Source of the DNA: JAJYVH01 sp964548595 | GTDB taxonomy: Archaea > Micrarchaeota > Micrarchaeia > Micrarchaeales > CABMGC01 | Length of the DNA stretch: 31,155 nt | Assembly: GCA_964548595.1 (NCBI GenBank) | Contig: CAZJQO010000002.1 | Span: 1-31,155, forward strand | Reading direction: 5' to 3' | Part shown: positions 7,781-15,001 of the stretch, piece after piece | How the letters are laid out: every line of letters starts with the position of its first letter | Position numbering within the stretch: position 1 is the first letter of the stretch | The notes under the pieces: generated by a model | What the model saw: the letters and a program-made list of their open reading frames with translations, nothing else | Database searches by the model: none | What the model was told of the DNA's origin: nothing | Made by a program: the position numbers and the translations under genes

Positions 7781-8986
7781 CTACGACACCATGTATTTGA
7801 GTTCGTCCTTGTCCAGTTTCGCCGAGTCCTCAAGCACGGTCATCACGGCCGAGTTCTGCGCTGCGGACTTGCCGAGCAGGCTCCTGAAGAGCGGCAGATA
7901 CGAGTATATTATATCGTGCGTGTTGGTGTGAAGTATCGGCGCCAATTTCGTGGCTATGACGCGCTGCACTCCGCGGGTCTGCTTCGTACCGCTGAGGTAT
8001 TTTATTACCGAGGGGAACGTGTAGGCACCGATGAACTTGGCGTGCCCGCCGCTGGTCAGCGACACCCCGGCTATCGAGACAAGTACGTACTTCATGTAAC
8101 CGTAGTGCCTGGCCCTTTCTGCATTCTCCATGAACATGCTCGCGAACGAAAGTTCCTGGTACGCGTCGCGCAGTGAGCCAGGAGTATAGTACCTGTTGGG
8201 TATGTTCTCATCGACCCACTTGATGAGCATGCCGGTGTCCACGTCACTGTTGTCCGCGTATACCCTCGCTTCCGAGAGGCTGTTGCTCATGAATATTTTG
8301 TCAAGCACCTTGAAGAGCTCGCGTTTCTTGTCCCTGATGCCTATGTTATCTATTATGTCGTTGCCGCCGAGCAGCACCAGCTCCAGGTCGTTCAGGGCGC
8401 TCCTCACGTCGCCTCCCGACCTGTACGCTATCTCTTTCAGCACGCCCTCCTCCAGCGGCCTGCCCTCCTTGGCCGCTACGCCCTTCAGGTATGTTGCTAT
8501 CTCGCTAGCATCTACCTTCTTGAATTCCACTGGTTCCACGTAGGGCCTGAGGAAGCTTATGCGCTGGTCCCAGTAGTTGTTCGCTGTGAACGCTATAGGC
8601 TGCTTTGACTCCCTGATTATAGTCACTATCACGTTCTCGGCCCCCTTGTCGAAAGTGCGCGAGAGCTCGTCAACTTCGTCGAACAGGAAAAGAGTGGTGC
8701 TTGCAAATAGTCCTTTGCTCTTAACCGCGGGCAGCAGTCTCTTTCTAAGGGTATCGGCATCGCGGTAGTCGCTCGCCGTAAGCTCGGAAAGCGCAAAGCG
8801 CTGCTCCCCGGCCAGGGCAGCAAGCGCGGCAGTCTTGCCTGTGCCGCTCGGGCCGTAGACCATTATTGGCTTCTGCTTCTTGCCCTCTTTGACAGCGGCG
8901 CCGAATTTCCTTACCTTCTCGATGCTCAGCCTGTTGCCTATTAAGCCGCTCAGGCTTGACGGCGAATATTTTTCATAGAGAAGCAT
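7781..8986 (-). CDS. rfcL: Replication factor C large subunit (clamp loader)
   Basis: The 401-residue AAA+ protein matches archaeal RfcL, which with RfcS loads the PCNA sliding clamp. It begins LLYEKYSPSSLSGLIGN, has a Walker A GPSGTGKT at residues 45-52, a Walker B LFLFDEVDEL near 100-108, and a sensor 1 region PIAFTANNYWD. After the helical lid (RSGGDVRSALNDLELVL) comes the collar domain, about 200 residues. The acidic PCNA-binding tail often seen in longer RfcL proteins is not obvious, so the protein is at the short end of the family. It converges with pheT. Confidence 0.93.
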   Translation of the reverse strand: MLLYEKYSPSSLSGLIGNRLSIEKVRKFGAAVKEGKKQKPIMVYGPSGTGKTAALAALAGEQRFALSELTASDYRDADTLRKRLLPAVKSKGLFASTTLFLFDEVDELSRTFDKGAENVIVTIIRESKQPIAFTANNYWDQRISFLRPYVEPVEFKKVDASEIATYLKGVAAKEGRPLEEGVLKEIAYRSGGDVRSALNDLELVLLGGNDIIDNIGIRDKKRELFKVLDKIFMSNSLSEARVYADNSDVDTGMLIKWVDENIPNRYYTPGSLRDAYQELSFASMFMENAERARHYGYMKYVLVSIAGVSLTSGGHAKFIGAYTFPSVIKYLSGTKQTRGVQRVIATKLAPILHTNTHDIIYSYLPLFRSLLGKSAAQNSAVMTVLEDSAKLDKDELKYMVS

Positions 8987-9000
8987 AGGCGCGCCTGCAA

Positions 9001-9014
9001 TGTTATTAATATGT
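9001..9014. promoter_or_regulatory. Shared TATA region, rfcL / tRNA-Glu
   Basis: TGTTATTAATATGT is near-palindromic. It lies about 25-35 bases upstream of tRNA-Glu on the plus strand and 15-28 bases upstream of the rfcL start on the minus strand, so it could serve either or both. Confidence 0.45.
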
Positions 9015-9036
9015 TGGGGCGATGCTATTAATGTTT

Positions 9037-9111
9037 GCTCCGATCGTCTAGTCCGGTCAAGGACGCAGGGCTCTCAACTCTGCAACCCGGGTCCAAATCC
9101 CGGTCGGAGCA
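9037..9111 (+). tRNA. tRNA-Glu (anticodon CTC)
   Basis: A full cloverleaf folds: acceptor GCTCCGA/TCGGAGC with discriminator A, D stem GTCT/GGAC with an AGTCCGGTCAA loop, anticodon stem CAGGG/CTCTG with loop CTCTCAA, a 4-base variable region, and T stem CCGGG/CCCGG. The anticodon CTC decodes GAG. No CCA is encoded and no intron is present. One oddity: the T loop is TCCAAAT, so position 55, normally T (pseudouridine), is C. Confidence 0.93.
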
Positions 9112-9130
9112 AAAGGCGCAGCCATGCGAG

Positions 9131-10825
9131 TCAGTCCCGAGCAAGCAGCCTTTCCTTAGATTCTTTCGAAACCTGCGCTATGAAGTCGTCAAGCTTCACT
9201 CCAAACTTCTGGGATCCGCCACTGCTCCTCACCGCCACAGTGCCCGCGTCCATCTCCTTCTTGCCCACAACAAGCATGTACGGCACCTTTCCCATTATTG
9301 CCTCGCGCAGCTTGTACTCCATCGTGCGGTCGCTGGTGTCTATGGCGGCGCGCACGTGCGCCTTCCTCAATTCGGAGAACACCTTCTCGGCATACTGGTT
9401 GTGCTGTTCTGATATGGAAATCACCTTCGCCTGCACCGGCGCGAGCCAGGTGGGGAATTTTCCCTGGTAGTGCTCCACCATGATCCCTATGAACCTCTCC
9501 AGGCTGCCAAGGATCGCCCTGTGTATCATAACAGGCATATGCGGCTTGCCGTCCTCTCCGGTGTACTCCAGGCCGAACTTGCTCGGCATCTGGTAGTCGA
9601 GCTGTATTGTTGCGCACTGCCAAGCCCTGTTCTGTGAGTCGAAGACGTCGAAGTCTATCTTAGGCGCATAGAACGAGCCTTCCTTCTCCTTGAGCTCGTA
9701 CTTCATCTTGCCGGAGTCCAGTGCGCTCTTGAGCTGCTCGGTAGCCTTCTCCCATGTCTTCCCATCGCCAGCGTGGTCGTCAGGCATTGTAGAGAGCTTC
9801 GCCGAGAACTTGAGGCCGAAGGCATCGTATATCTCCTTCACCATCTTCAGCAGCAGGCCAAGCTCATTTCCTACCTGGTCCTCGCGCACGAAGATGTGAC
9901 CGTCGTCCTGCGTGAGCTCCTTCACCCGGAACAGGCCCGTTACCGCGCCGCTGAGTTCGCTCCTGTAGAGCCTGTCGAAGATCGCTGTCCTGAAGGGCAG
10001 CTCCCTGTAGCTCCACTTCTTCGATTTGTATATAAGTATGGTTGATGGGCAGTTCATAGGTTTGAGCCCTATCTCACCAAGCTGAGACTCGAAAGTGAAC
10101 ATGTTGTCCTTGTAGTGCGCGTCGTGGCCGCTCATGTGCCACAATGCCACGTTGGCAAGGCCTGGCGTGCTGATTTCCTCGTAACCGTATTCCTGCTCCT
10201 TCTCCCTCACGAACTCTACGAGCTGCCTGTAGATAGTGAAGCCATTAGGGTGCCAGTACACCATCGCCGGCGACACTTCCTGGAAGCTGTAGAGGTCGAG
10301 CCTCTCGCCTATCGTCCTGTGGTCGGCTTCGGGCAGGCCTGCCCAGTCGCTCTTCTTGACTATCGAGGTGTTTATGCCCTGGGGCTTGGCCTTCTTGTAG
10401 ATCTTTGCTCCCCTGCCCCCTGCGTCGTAGCCGCGCGACTGCTCGGCCAGAGGGTGCCCCTTCATAACGAGGCTCAGCTTCTTGTTCCAGCCGAAAGGTG
10501 CGCTCTTGATCTCTATGCCCTTCGGCACCTGCTTGCGCATGTGCTCGAGCACTTTTATCGCCTCCCGGGGTTCGGCCAGGCTGCTGCTCAGGTGTGCATA
10601 CGGGTATATGACGAGTTTCTTCCTGCCTGTCTTCTCCATGAACTCCAATGCATCCTTGAGCGCCGCATCCCCAGTTTCATCGGTATCGCCAGCCTCGACG
10701 CAGACCATGAGCACAAGTGCATCGTCAAGCTCGGCCCTCTTCTCCTCAGTTTCCTCGTATATGCTCGCCTCCGGCTTGAGCATCTCGTAGCCTATCTTCT
10801 CCACGTCAAGCTGCAGCACTCTCAT
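9131..10825 (-). CDS. thrS: Threonyl-tRNA synthetase, archaeal type
   Basis: 564 residues. The first ~145 form the archaeal-specific N-terminal editing domain related to D-Tyr-tRNA deacylase (VLMVCVEAGDTDE, KKLVIYPYAHLSS). The class II catalytic core follows: the zinc-ligand Cys in LKPMNCPSTILIYK, motif 2 in FRVKELTQDDGHIFVRED, and motif 3 in MPVMIHRAILGSLERFIG. The C-terminal ~100 residues are the anticodon-binding domain (VQAKVISISEQHNQYAEKV to VRSSGGSQKFG). The enzyme charges tRNA-Thr and hydrolyses mischarged Ser-tRNA-Thr. It lies opposite tRNA-Glu with a 20-base gap between their 3' ends. Confidence 0.96.
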   Translation of the reverse strand: MRVLQLDVEKIGYEMLKPEASIYEETEEKRAELDDALVLMVCVEAGDTDETGDAALKDALEFMEKTGRKKLVIYPYAHLSSSLAEPREAIKVLEHMRKQVPKGIEIKSAPFGWNKKLSLVMKGHPLAEQSRGYDAGGRGAKIYKKAKPQGINTSIVKKSDWAGLPEADHRTIGERLDLYSFQEVSPAMVYWHPNGFTIYRQLVEFVREKEQEYGYEEISTPGLANVALWHMSGHDAHYKDNMFTFESQLGEIGLKPMNCPSTILIYKSKKWSYRELPFRTAIFDRLYRSELSGAVTGLFRVKELTQDDGHIFVREDQVGNELGLLLKMVKEIYDAFGLKFSAKLSTMPDDHAGDGKTWEKATEQLKSALDSGKMKYELKEKEGSFYAPKIDFDVFDSQNRAWQCATIQLDYQMPSKFGLEYTGEDGKPHMPVMIHRAILGSLERFIGIMVEHYQGKFPTWLAPVQAKVISISEQHNQYAEKVFSELRKAHVRAAIDTSDRTMEYKLREAIMGKVPYMLVVGKKEMDAGTVAVRSSGGSQKFGVKLDDFIAQVSKESKERLLARD

Positions 10826-11128
10826 GCAAAGGCCTCGCTACTATTGGAAGCAGCATTAATAAAAAGAAGGGCGGAGGACAGGGCGCCGGCTAGGCGCATG
10901 CTGTTTGGAAGGATCTGCCCATTACCATACCAATCGCATTCATTTCCCGCATTATCTTTTTATTTGTTTTGTGCAGTTGCCCAAAATGCTTTGTGTGGTG
11001 AGTAGGCAAAAACAGGCGCTTTTGCACATGCACTCACTTTTTACACGCTGGAAGGTTTTTACACAAAGACACAGTGGCACCGTGGCAATACCTTTATATA
11101 TCTTAATGCAATAACATTATAGAATATT
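10826..11128 (+). promoter_or_regulatory. Intergenic region with thrS promoter and candidate operator of the RHH-cysDN operon
   Basis: No gene is visible in these 303 bases. On the minus strand TTTTTATTAATG near 10855-10866 is a likely thrS TATA box. On the plus strand TTTATATAT at 11093-11101 is a strong TATA box for the regulator gene at 11129. Between them lie several small repeats: an inverted repeat GCAAAA (11006-11011) / TTTTGC (11020-11025), a wider inverted repeat CTTTGTGT (10989-10996) / ACACAAAG (11061-11068), and a direct repeat TTTTTACAC at 11038 and 11056, 18 bases apart. Such repeats just upstream of a TATA box suggest regulator binding, possibly by the RHH protein itself. Confidence 0.5.
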
Positions 11129-11353
11129 ATGGAGAGGAAACAGACCATGAAGAGGAAGTACACAACTATAACAATACCGGCGCCGCTCTTTGGAAGGATC
11201 AAGGAGGACATAAAGGCGACCGGTTTCTCCTCAGTTTCCGATTACGTCACATACGTAATGAGGGAAACAGTCTCGGAGCTAGGGATGAAGAAAAGGGGGA
11301 AGGGAGACAGGTCGGGAGTAATGGAGAAGCTCAAGGCCCTCGGCTACGCCTAG
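11129..11353 (+). CDS. Ribbon-helix-helix (CopG-like) transcriptional regulator
   Basis: The 74-residue protein has the RHH layout: an N-terminal beta strand (KYTTITIPAPL), then helix A (LFGRIKEDIKATG), a turn with FSSVSDYVTYVM, and helix B (DYVTYVMRETVSELG). RHH proteins dimerise through the strand and insert it in the DNA major groove, usually repressing their own operon. The ATG at 11129 sits about 27 bases after the TATA box. A second ATG at 11147 has a GAGG site nine bases before it and would drop six residues. It heads a tight operon with the 102-aa protein, CysD-like and CysN-like genes. Confidence 0.8.
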   Translation: MERKQTMKRKYTTITIPAPLFGRIKEDIKATGFSSVSDYVTYVMRETVSELGMKKRGKGDRSGVMEKLKALGYA

Positions 11354-11360
11354 TGATGCG

Positions 11361-11669
11361 ATGCCAGAACCCACAATCAAGGCGACAGTGGACGCGCTCT
11401 GGAAGGAGCCCGGCAAAGGGAACTGGGAAAGGTTCGCGAAGGCGCTGCCAAAGAGCGGGCTGATGTACTACAGGGTGGTCTACGAGAACGGCGGCAAGCT
11501 CAACAGGGCGCAGGACCTCACGAAGTCGTACGCGGAACTCTACGACTCGAAGCAGAAAGTTGTGATTAAGATACCGATATTCGAGAAAGAGGGCAGGAAG
11601 ATAACAGGCGCCACTTACTACATGAAGGGACTGCGGACAATAAACAGGCCAGAAGAGTGGATCAGATGA
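11361..11669 (+). CDS. Unrecognised 102-residue protein of the cysDN-like operon
   Basis: I do not recognise a family. It is a soluble, basic, aromatic-rich protein with no signal peptide, membrane segment or cysteine. Notable short blocks are GNWERFAKALPKSG, MYYRVVYENGG, SYAELYDSKQKVVIKIPIFE and GATYYMKGLRTINR. The strands and Tyr-rich pattern suggest a small alpha/beta protein. It starts 7 bases after the regulator stop with a GTGAT ribosome site. Its TGA overlaps the ATG of the CysD-like gene (ATGA), so translation is coupled. Its genomic position suggests a partner or accessory of the CysD/CysN pair, by inference only. Confidence 0.75.
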   Translation: MPEPTIKATVDALWKEPGKGNWERFAKALPKSGLMYYRVVYENGGKLNRAQDLTKSYAELYDSKQKVVIKIPIFEKEGRKITGATYYMKGLRTINRPEEWIR

Positions 11670-12454
11670 TAGAGCAAGACCTGAAGACGCTCGAGGAGAA
11701 GAGCATATACATAATACGCGAGGCTAAGCTCAAGTTCAAGAAAATAGCAGCGCTGTGGAGCATGGGGAAGGACAGCACTACGATGCTCGCGCTCACGCGC
11801 AAGGCGTTTCTGGGCAAGATACCGTTCCCTGTCATACACATAGACAATTCGGTTGATTTTCCGGAGACCTACGCCTTCAGGGAATACCTGGCTAAGAAAT
11901 GGGACTTCAAGGTGATAGTGGGGCACAGCGAGATAAAGCCTGATTTAGTGGGCTCTGCGTGCTGCGGCAAGAACAAGCCTGAAACGCTGAAGAAGATAAT
12001 GAAGGAGTACGGCTTCGACGCGCTCATAGTCTCAATAAGGCGCGACGAACACGGCGTTAGGGCCAAGGAGAGATACATGAGCCCGCGCGACAAGAACTTC
12101 AGGTGGAAGTACAAGAACCAGCCTGCTGAGCTTTGGGACGACTATTCCAGCAAGCTCGACGCAGCAGGCCACATCAGGGTGCATCCGCTCCTGGACTGGA
12201 ACGAGCTGGATGTTTGGAGATACATCAAGCAGGAGCGCATACCCATAAACCCTCTCTACTTTTCGAGGAACGGCTTCAGGTACAGGAGTCTTGGCTGCAC
12301 CCACTGCACCATAGCCCTTAGGTCTAATGCAAAGACTGTGGATGACATAATAAGGGAGCTAAAGACTACGAAGCAGGAGGAGAGGTCGGGCAGGAGCATG
12401 GACAAGGAGAGCGAATACGCCATGCTGCGCCTCAGGTCTCTGGGCTACATGTGA
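11666..12454 (+). CDS. cysD: CysD-like PP-loop ATP sulfurylase subunit with CC...CxxC cysteine motif
   Basis: 262 residues. CysD is the adenylyl-transfer half of the CysD/CysN ATP sulfurylase, which makes APS from sulfate and ATP. Visible features are a PP-loop SMGKDST near residue 32, PFPVIHIDNSVDFPETY, the CysD block IVSIRRDEHGVRAKERY and HIRVHPLLDWNELDVWRYI. The C-terminal KTTKQEERSGR is also CysD-like. Unlike usual CysD, it has adjacent cysteines (C99-C100) and a CTHC pair (C211-C214), the spacing that binds a [4Fe-4S] cluster in APS/PAPS reductases. The catalytic C-terminal Cys of those reductases is absent. The ATG at 11666 overlaps the upstream stop; GTG at 11657 would add three residues. 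CysN-like follows 4 bases later. Confidence 0.82.
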   Translation: MIEQDLKTLEEKSIYIIREAKLKFKKIAALWSMGKDSTTMLALTRKAFLGKIPFPVIHIDNSVDFPETYAFREYLAKKWDFKVIVGHSEIKPDLVGSACCGKNKPETLKKIMKEYGFDALIVSIRRDEHGVRAKERYMSPRDKNFRWKYKNQPAELWDDYSSKLDAAGHIRVHPLLDWNELDVWRYIKQERIPINPLYFSRNGFRYRSLGCTHCTIALRSNAKTVDDIIRELKTTKQEERSGRSMDKESEYAMLRLRSLGYM

Positions 12455-12458
12455 TCCA

Positions 12459-13682
12459 ATGCTGGTAAAGAACATCGCACTGCTAGGGCAGAAGGACCAC
12501 GGGAAATCTACGCTGATAGGGAGCCTGCTGATGCAGACGGGTGCCGCTACGAAAGTCAGGATAAAGGAAGCGGAAGAGTATAGCAAGCGCCTCCACAAGA
12601 ATTTCGAACCTGCTTTCATACTGGACAGCTTCGCCGAGGAGAGGCTCAGGGAGATGACTATAGACACCACGCGGGCTGAGATAAAGTACAAAGGGCTTGC
12701 GTTCGCCCTGATAGACGTGCCCGGCCACGAGGAGCTGATAAAGAACACGATAAGCGGCGCGAGCTATGGGGAGATAGCGCTGCTGCTAGTTTCCGCAAAG
12801 AAGGACGAAGGCATAACGAACCAGACGAAAAGGCACCTTTTCATATCCAGGATGCTTGGCATGGACAGGCTCATCGTGGCGGTAAACAAGATGGACACGG
12901 TAGACTATGACGAGGAAAGGTTCAGCGAAGTTGAAAACGGGCTCAGCAGGTTCATCGCCAAGATAGGGTTCGGCACTGCGAACGTTGCCTTCGTGCCCAT
13001 ATCCGCGTACAGGGGAGAGAACCTCGTAAGGAAGAGCCAAAGGATGAGATGGTACAGAGGCAGGCCGCTGCTCGGCGCGCTCTACGAAAGCGCCAAGAAG
13101 GAGGGCAGGAAGCAAGCTGGCGCGCTAAGGATAGTGGCCCAGGGCGCCATACCCGGCAGAAACGGCGAAGTGGTTGTGGGCAGGGTCGTCAGCGGCAAGG
13201 TTACTGCCGGCGAGAATGTTTGCGTGCTTCCGTTGGGAATCAATACAAGGGTAGGCGAGATAACGGTCAAGAACAGGAAGGTAGGGGCTGGAAACACGGG
13301 AGAGAACGTCGCAATGAGGCTCGGAACGCGCGTTTTGGGAGACATCAGGGGCACTGTGATATCAGAGATGAAGCAGAAGCCCGAGGTAAAGGGCTCGGTC
13401 AAGCTTAAGATATTCGTCACGGGAAGGTTCGGGAACGGGATGACAACGAAGTTCAACGGCATAGACATACAGTGCAAGAGCATCAGGGTGCTGCGCAGCA
13501 TAAGCACCACCACCGGAGATGCGATTAATTCGAAGAGAGCTAAGGTGCTAGAGGCGGTTGAGGCAGAAGTAAAACTGGCGAGGAAGGTGCCGGTCGAGGA
13601 TTACAATCTGACCAGGGAGCTTGGCAGGTTCGTGCTCTATAGGAATGGCAGGTTCGTGGGCATAGGGACTGTCATGCCCTGA
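12459..13682 (+). CDS. cysN: CysN-like GTPase, ATP sulfurylase subunit 1
   Basis: A 407-residue translational-type GTPase. The G1 loop GQKDHGKST is at residues 10-18, the switch II DVPGHEELIKNTISGAS near 86, NKMD at 143-146, and ISAYRG further on. After the ~210-residue G domain come two EF-Tu-like beta-barrel domains. In CysD/CysN complexes GTP hydrolysis drives the unfavourable formation of APS. Placement directly after the CysD-like gene supports CysN rather than an elongation factor. It lacks the C-terminal APS kinase domain of some bacterial CysNC fusions, and no cysC or cysH is in the window. Its last 11 bases overlap the convergent sulfatase-fold gene. Confidence 0.85.
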   Translation: MLVKNIALLGQKDHGKSTLIGSLLMQTGAATKVRIKEAEEYSKRLHKNFEPAFILDSFAEERLREMTIDTTRAEIKYKGLAFALIDVPGHEELIKNTISGASYGEIALLLVSAKKDEGITNQTKRHLFISRMLGMDRLIVAVNKMDTVDYDEERFSEVENGLSRFIAKIGFGTANVAFVPISAYRGENLVRKSQRMRWYRGRPLLGALYESAKKEGRKQAGALRIVAQGAIPGRNGEVVVGRVVSGKVTAGENVCVLPLGINTRVGEITVKNRKVGAGNTGENVAMRLGTRVLGDIRGTVISEMKQKPEVKGSVKLKIFVTGRFGNGMTTKFNGIDIQCKSIRVLRSISTTTGDAINSKRAKVLEAVEAEVKLARKVPVEDYNLTRELGRFVLYRNGRFVGIGTVMP

Positions 13683-14895
13683 ATGTCCTGACAACTTTCT
13701 TGTTGTACGAATTCAGCTTCCTCATGTCTATGTCGCTGCGTTTGGGTATGGCGGCAGGGACGCCGAAGCTTTCGGCGCGCACCTCACCGCTATACAGATA
13801 GTCGGCGGCGCGCACGTTATCCTGGAGAACCTCGGAAATGAAGCGCCTCACGTTAACAAGAGAGGAATAGCCGCTGCGCTCCTGTTTTGCAAACTTCTTC
13901 GGAAGCATCACAGCAAGCGGCACTTTCACCACCTCATCGTGCAGCACAGCGCCGTGGCCTACGTAGCCGTGCTCGTTGAACTCCTGGCCGTGGTCGCTCG
14001 TCAGTATTATTATCTGGTCGTCCCCGAAGCGTTCCACAAGATCCTCGACTATGCTGTAGGCATAGTCATAGGCTCTCTCAGAAGCCTTAGCGTAGAGCCT
14101 CTTCCAGAGTTGTATTGTAGAGGTATCGACAGGCTTCTTGAGGAATGGTGTGGCCCAGTCCATCTTCAGTTTCTTTGAAGTGGTGTAGGGGTCGTGCGCT
14201 TCCATAAGGTTGATGAACAGGAAGAAAGGCTTGCTGAACCGCATCCCGCTCACAGTCTTGACTACCCTCATGCCGCCCTTCTCTATGGGCCAGCCCTCTA
14301 TCGCCCTGGCTCGTGCCTTCTTAGCAATGCCTTTCAGCGTAAGCGCGGCCGCGAGCGGCAGGCCGCTCACTTCGCGTATAAGCCCCGGGTCATCGCGCAG
14401 CATCGCGAAGCCTATCTTGAAGAAGTTGCCTCCGTACTGAGCCCTGTACTTGCTCAGCAGGGGCTTAAGCCGCTCTGGCACCTCTATGGTGTAGCCCCAG
14501 AGATCAGTGAAATACGATTCCGTCTTGAAATGCTTGAACTCGTCGAAGCCGTATATGGGATGCACGTACGGGTTTGCCGATATGGCGTATGTGGCATAAC
14601 CGGTATCGTTAAGGTCCGAGACAAAGGTCCTGCGTCTCAGCTTTATTTGCGCTATGTCAAGCGCCTTGATCGTTTTGGTCTCGTGCGCACCGTGCTCACT
14701 GGGGTACATTCCGGTAAAGAGCGACGCGTGCGAAGGCAACGTCCACGAAGAGGGAGCTATGCACGTGCCCGCAAACACGAATTCGCCTATGCCGGACAGG
14801 CTCCTGCCCTTCTGCGATTCCAGCTTGTTGAATGCGTCCAGCCTGAGCGTATCCAGCACTATGATGCTTATGTTTGGCTTATTTGCCTGCCCCAT
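13672..14895 (-). CDS. Sulfatase/alkaline phosphatase-superfamily hydrolase with Thr at the nucleophile position
   Basis: 407 residues. Metal-binding elements of the superfamily are present: IIVLDTLRLDAF (D15, D20) and TSDHGQEFNEHGYVGHG (D301, H302, H309, H314). The nucleophile block is WTLPSHASLFTGMYPSEHG (T52 onward). In true sulfatases this is C-x-P-S-R, with Cys converted to formylglycine; here the corresponding residue is Thr and the Arg is His. That arrangement resembles superfamily phosphatases and phosphotransferases that use Thr directly, so a phospho-substrate or lost activity is possible. No signal peptide is seen, so it is probably cytoplasmic. It converges on the cysDN-like operon, overlapping by 11 bases, a neighbourhood that hints at sulfate-ester metabolism without proving it. 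Confidence 0.8.
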   Translation of the reverse strand: MGQANKPNISIIVLDTLRLDAFNKLESQKGRSLSGIGEFVFAGTCIAPSSWTLPSHASLFTGMYPSEHGAHETKTIKALDIAQIKLRRRTFVSDLNDTGYATYAISANPYVHPIYGFDEFKHFKTESYFTDLWGYTIEVPERLKPLLSKYRAQYGGNFFKIGFAMLRDDPGLIREVSGLPLAAALTLKGIAKKARARAIEGWPIEKGGMRVVKTVSGMRFSKPFFLFINLMEAHDPYTTSKKLKMDWATPFLKKPVDTSTIQLWKRLYAKASERAYDYAYSIVEDLVERFGDDQIIILTSDHGQEFNEHGYVGHGAVLHDEVVKVPLAVMLPKKFAKQERSGYSSLVNVRRFISEVLQDNVRAADYLYSGEVRAESFGVPAAIPKRSDIDMRKLNSYNKKVVRTFRA

Positions 14896-15001
14896 GTCAT
14901 CATATTGAAGGTATATCTAAAAAGACTTGCTGCTGCATGGCACAGCAGAAAACGGGCTCAGCGCACTAAAAGACTTAATAAAGCGCTCTATAGCATAAAT
15001 C
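14896..15001. promoter_or_regulatory. Divergent promoter region between the sulfatase-fold and rhomboid-like genes
   Basis: The 106-base gap holds CTTTTTAGATATACC on the minus strand (about 14909-14925), suited to the sulfatase-fold gene. CTTAATAAAG on the plus strand (14974-14983) lies about 20-28 bases before the ATG at 15002, implying a nearly leaderless transcript. Confidence 0.45.

Noticed and set aside
9037..9111. Intron in the tRNA
   Set aside because: The cloverleaf closes with a normal 7-base anticodon loop and no bulge-helix-bulge insert.
10115..11005. 296-codon open frame on the plus strand
   Set aside because: Antisense to the well-conserved thrS core, and it reads through the intergenic promoter region.
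11666..12454. Annotation as APS/PAPS reductase (CysH)
   Set aside because: The catalytic C-terminal Cys motif of the reductases is absent, the CysD-specific blocks are present, and a CysN-like partner follows.
12459..13682. Annotation as elongation factor EF-1 alpha or EF-Tu
   Set aside because: The effector and C-terminal regions diverge from elongation factors, and the gene directly follows a CysD-like gene as cysN does.
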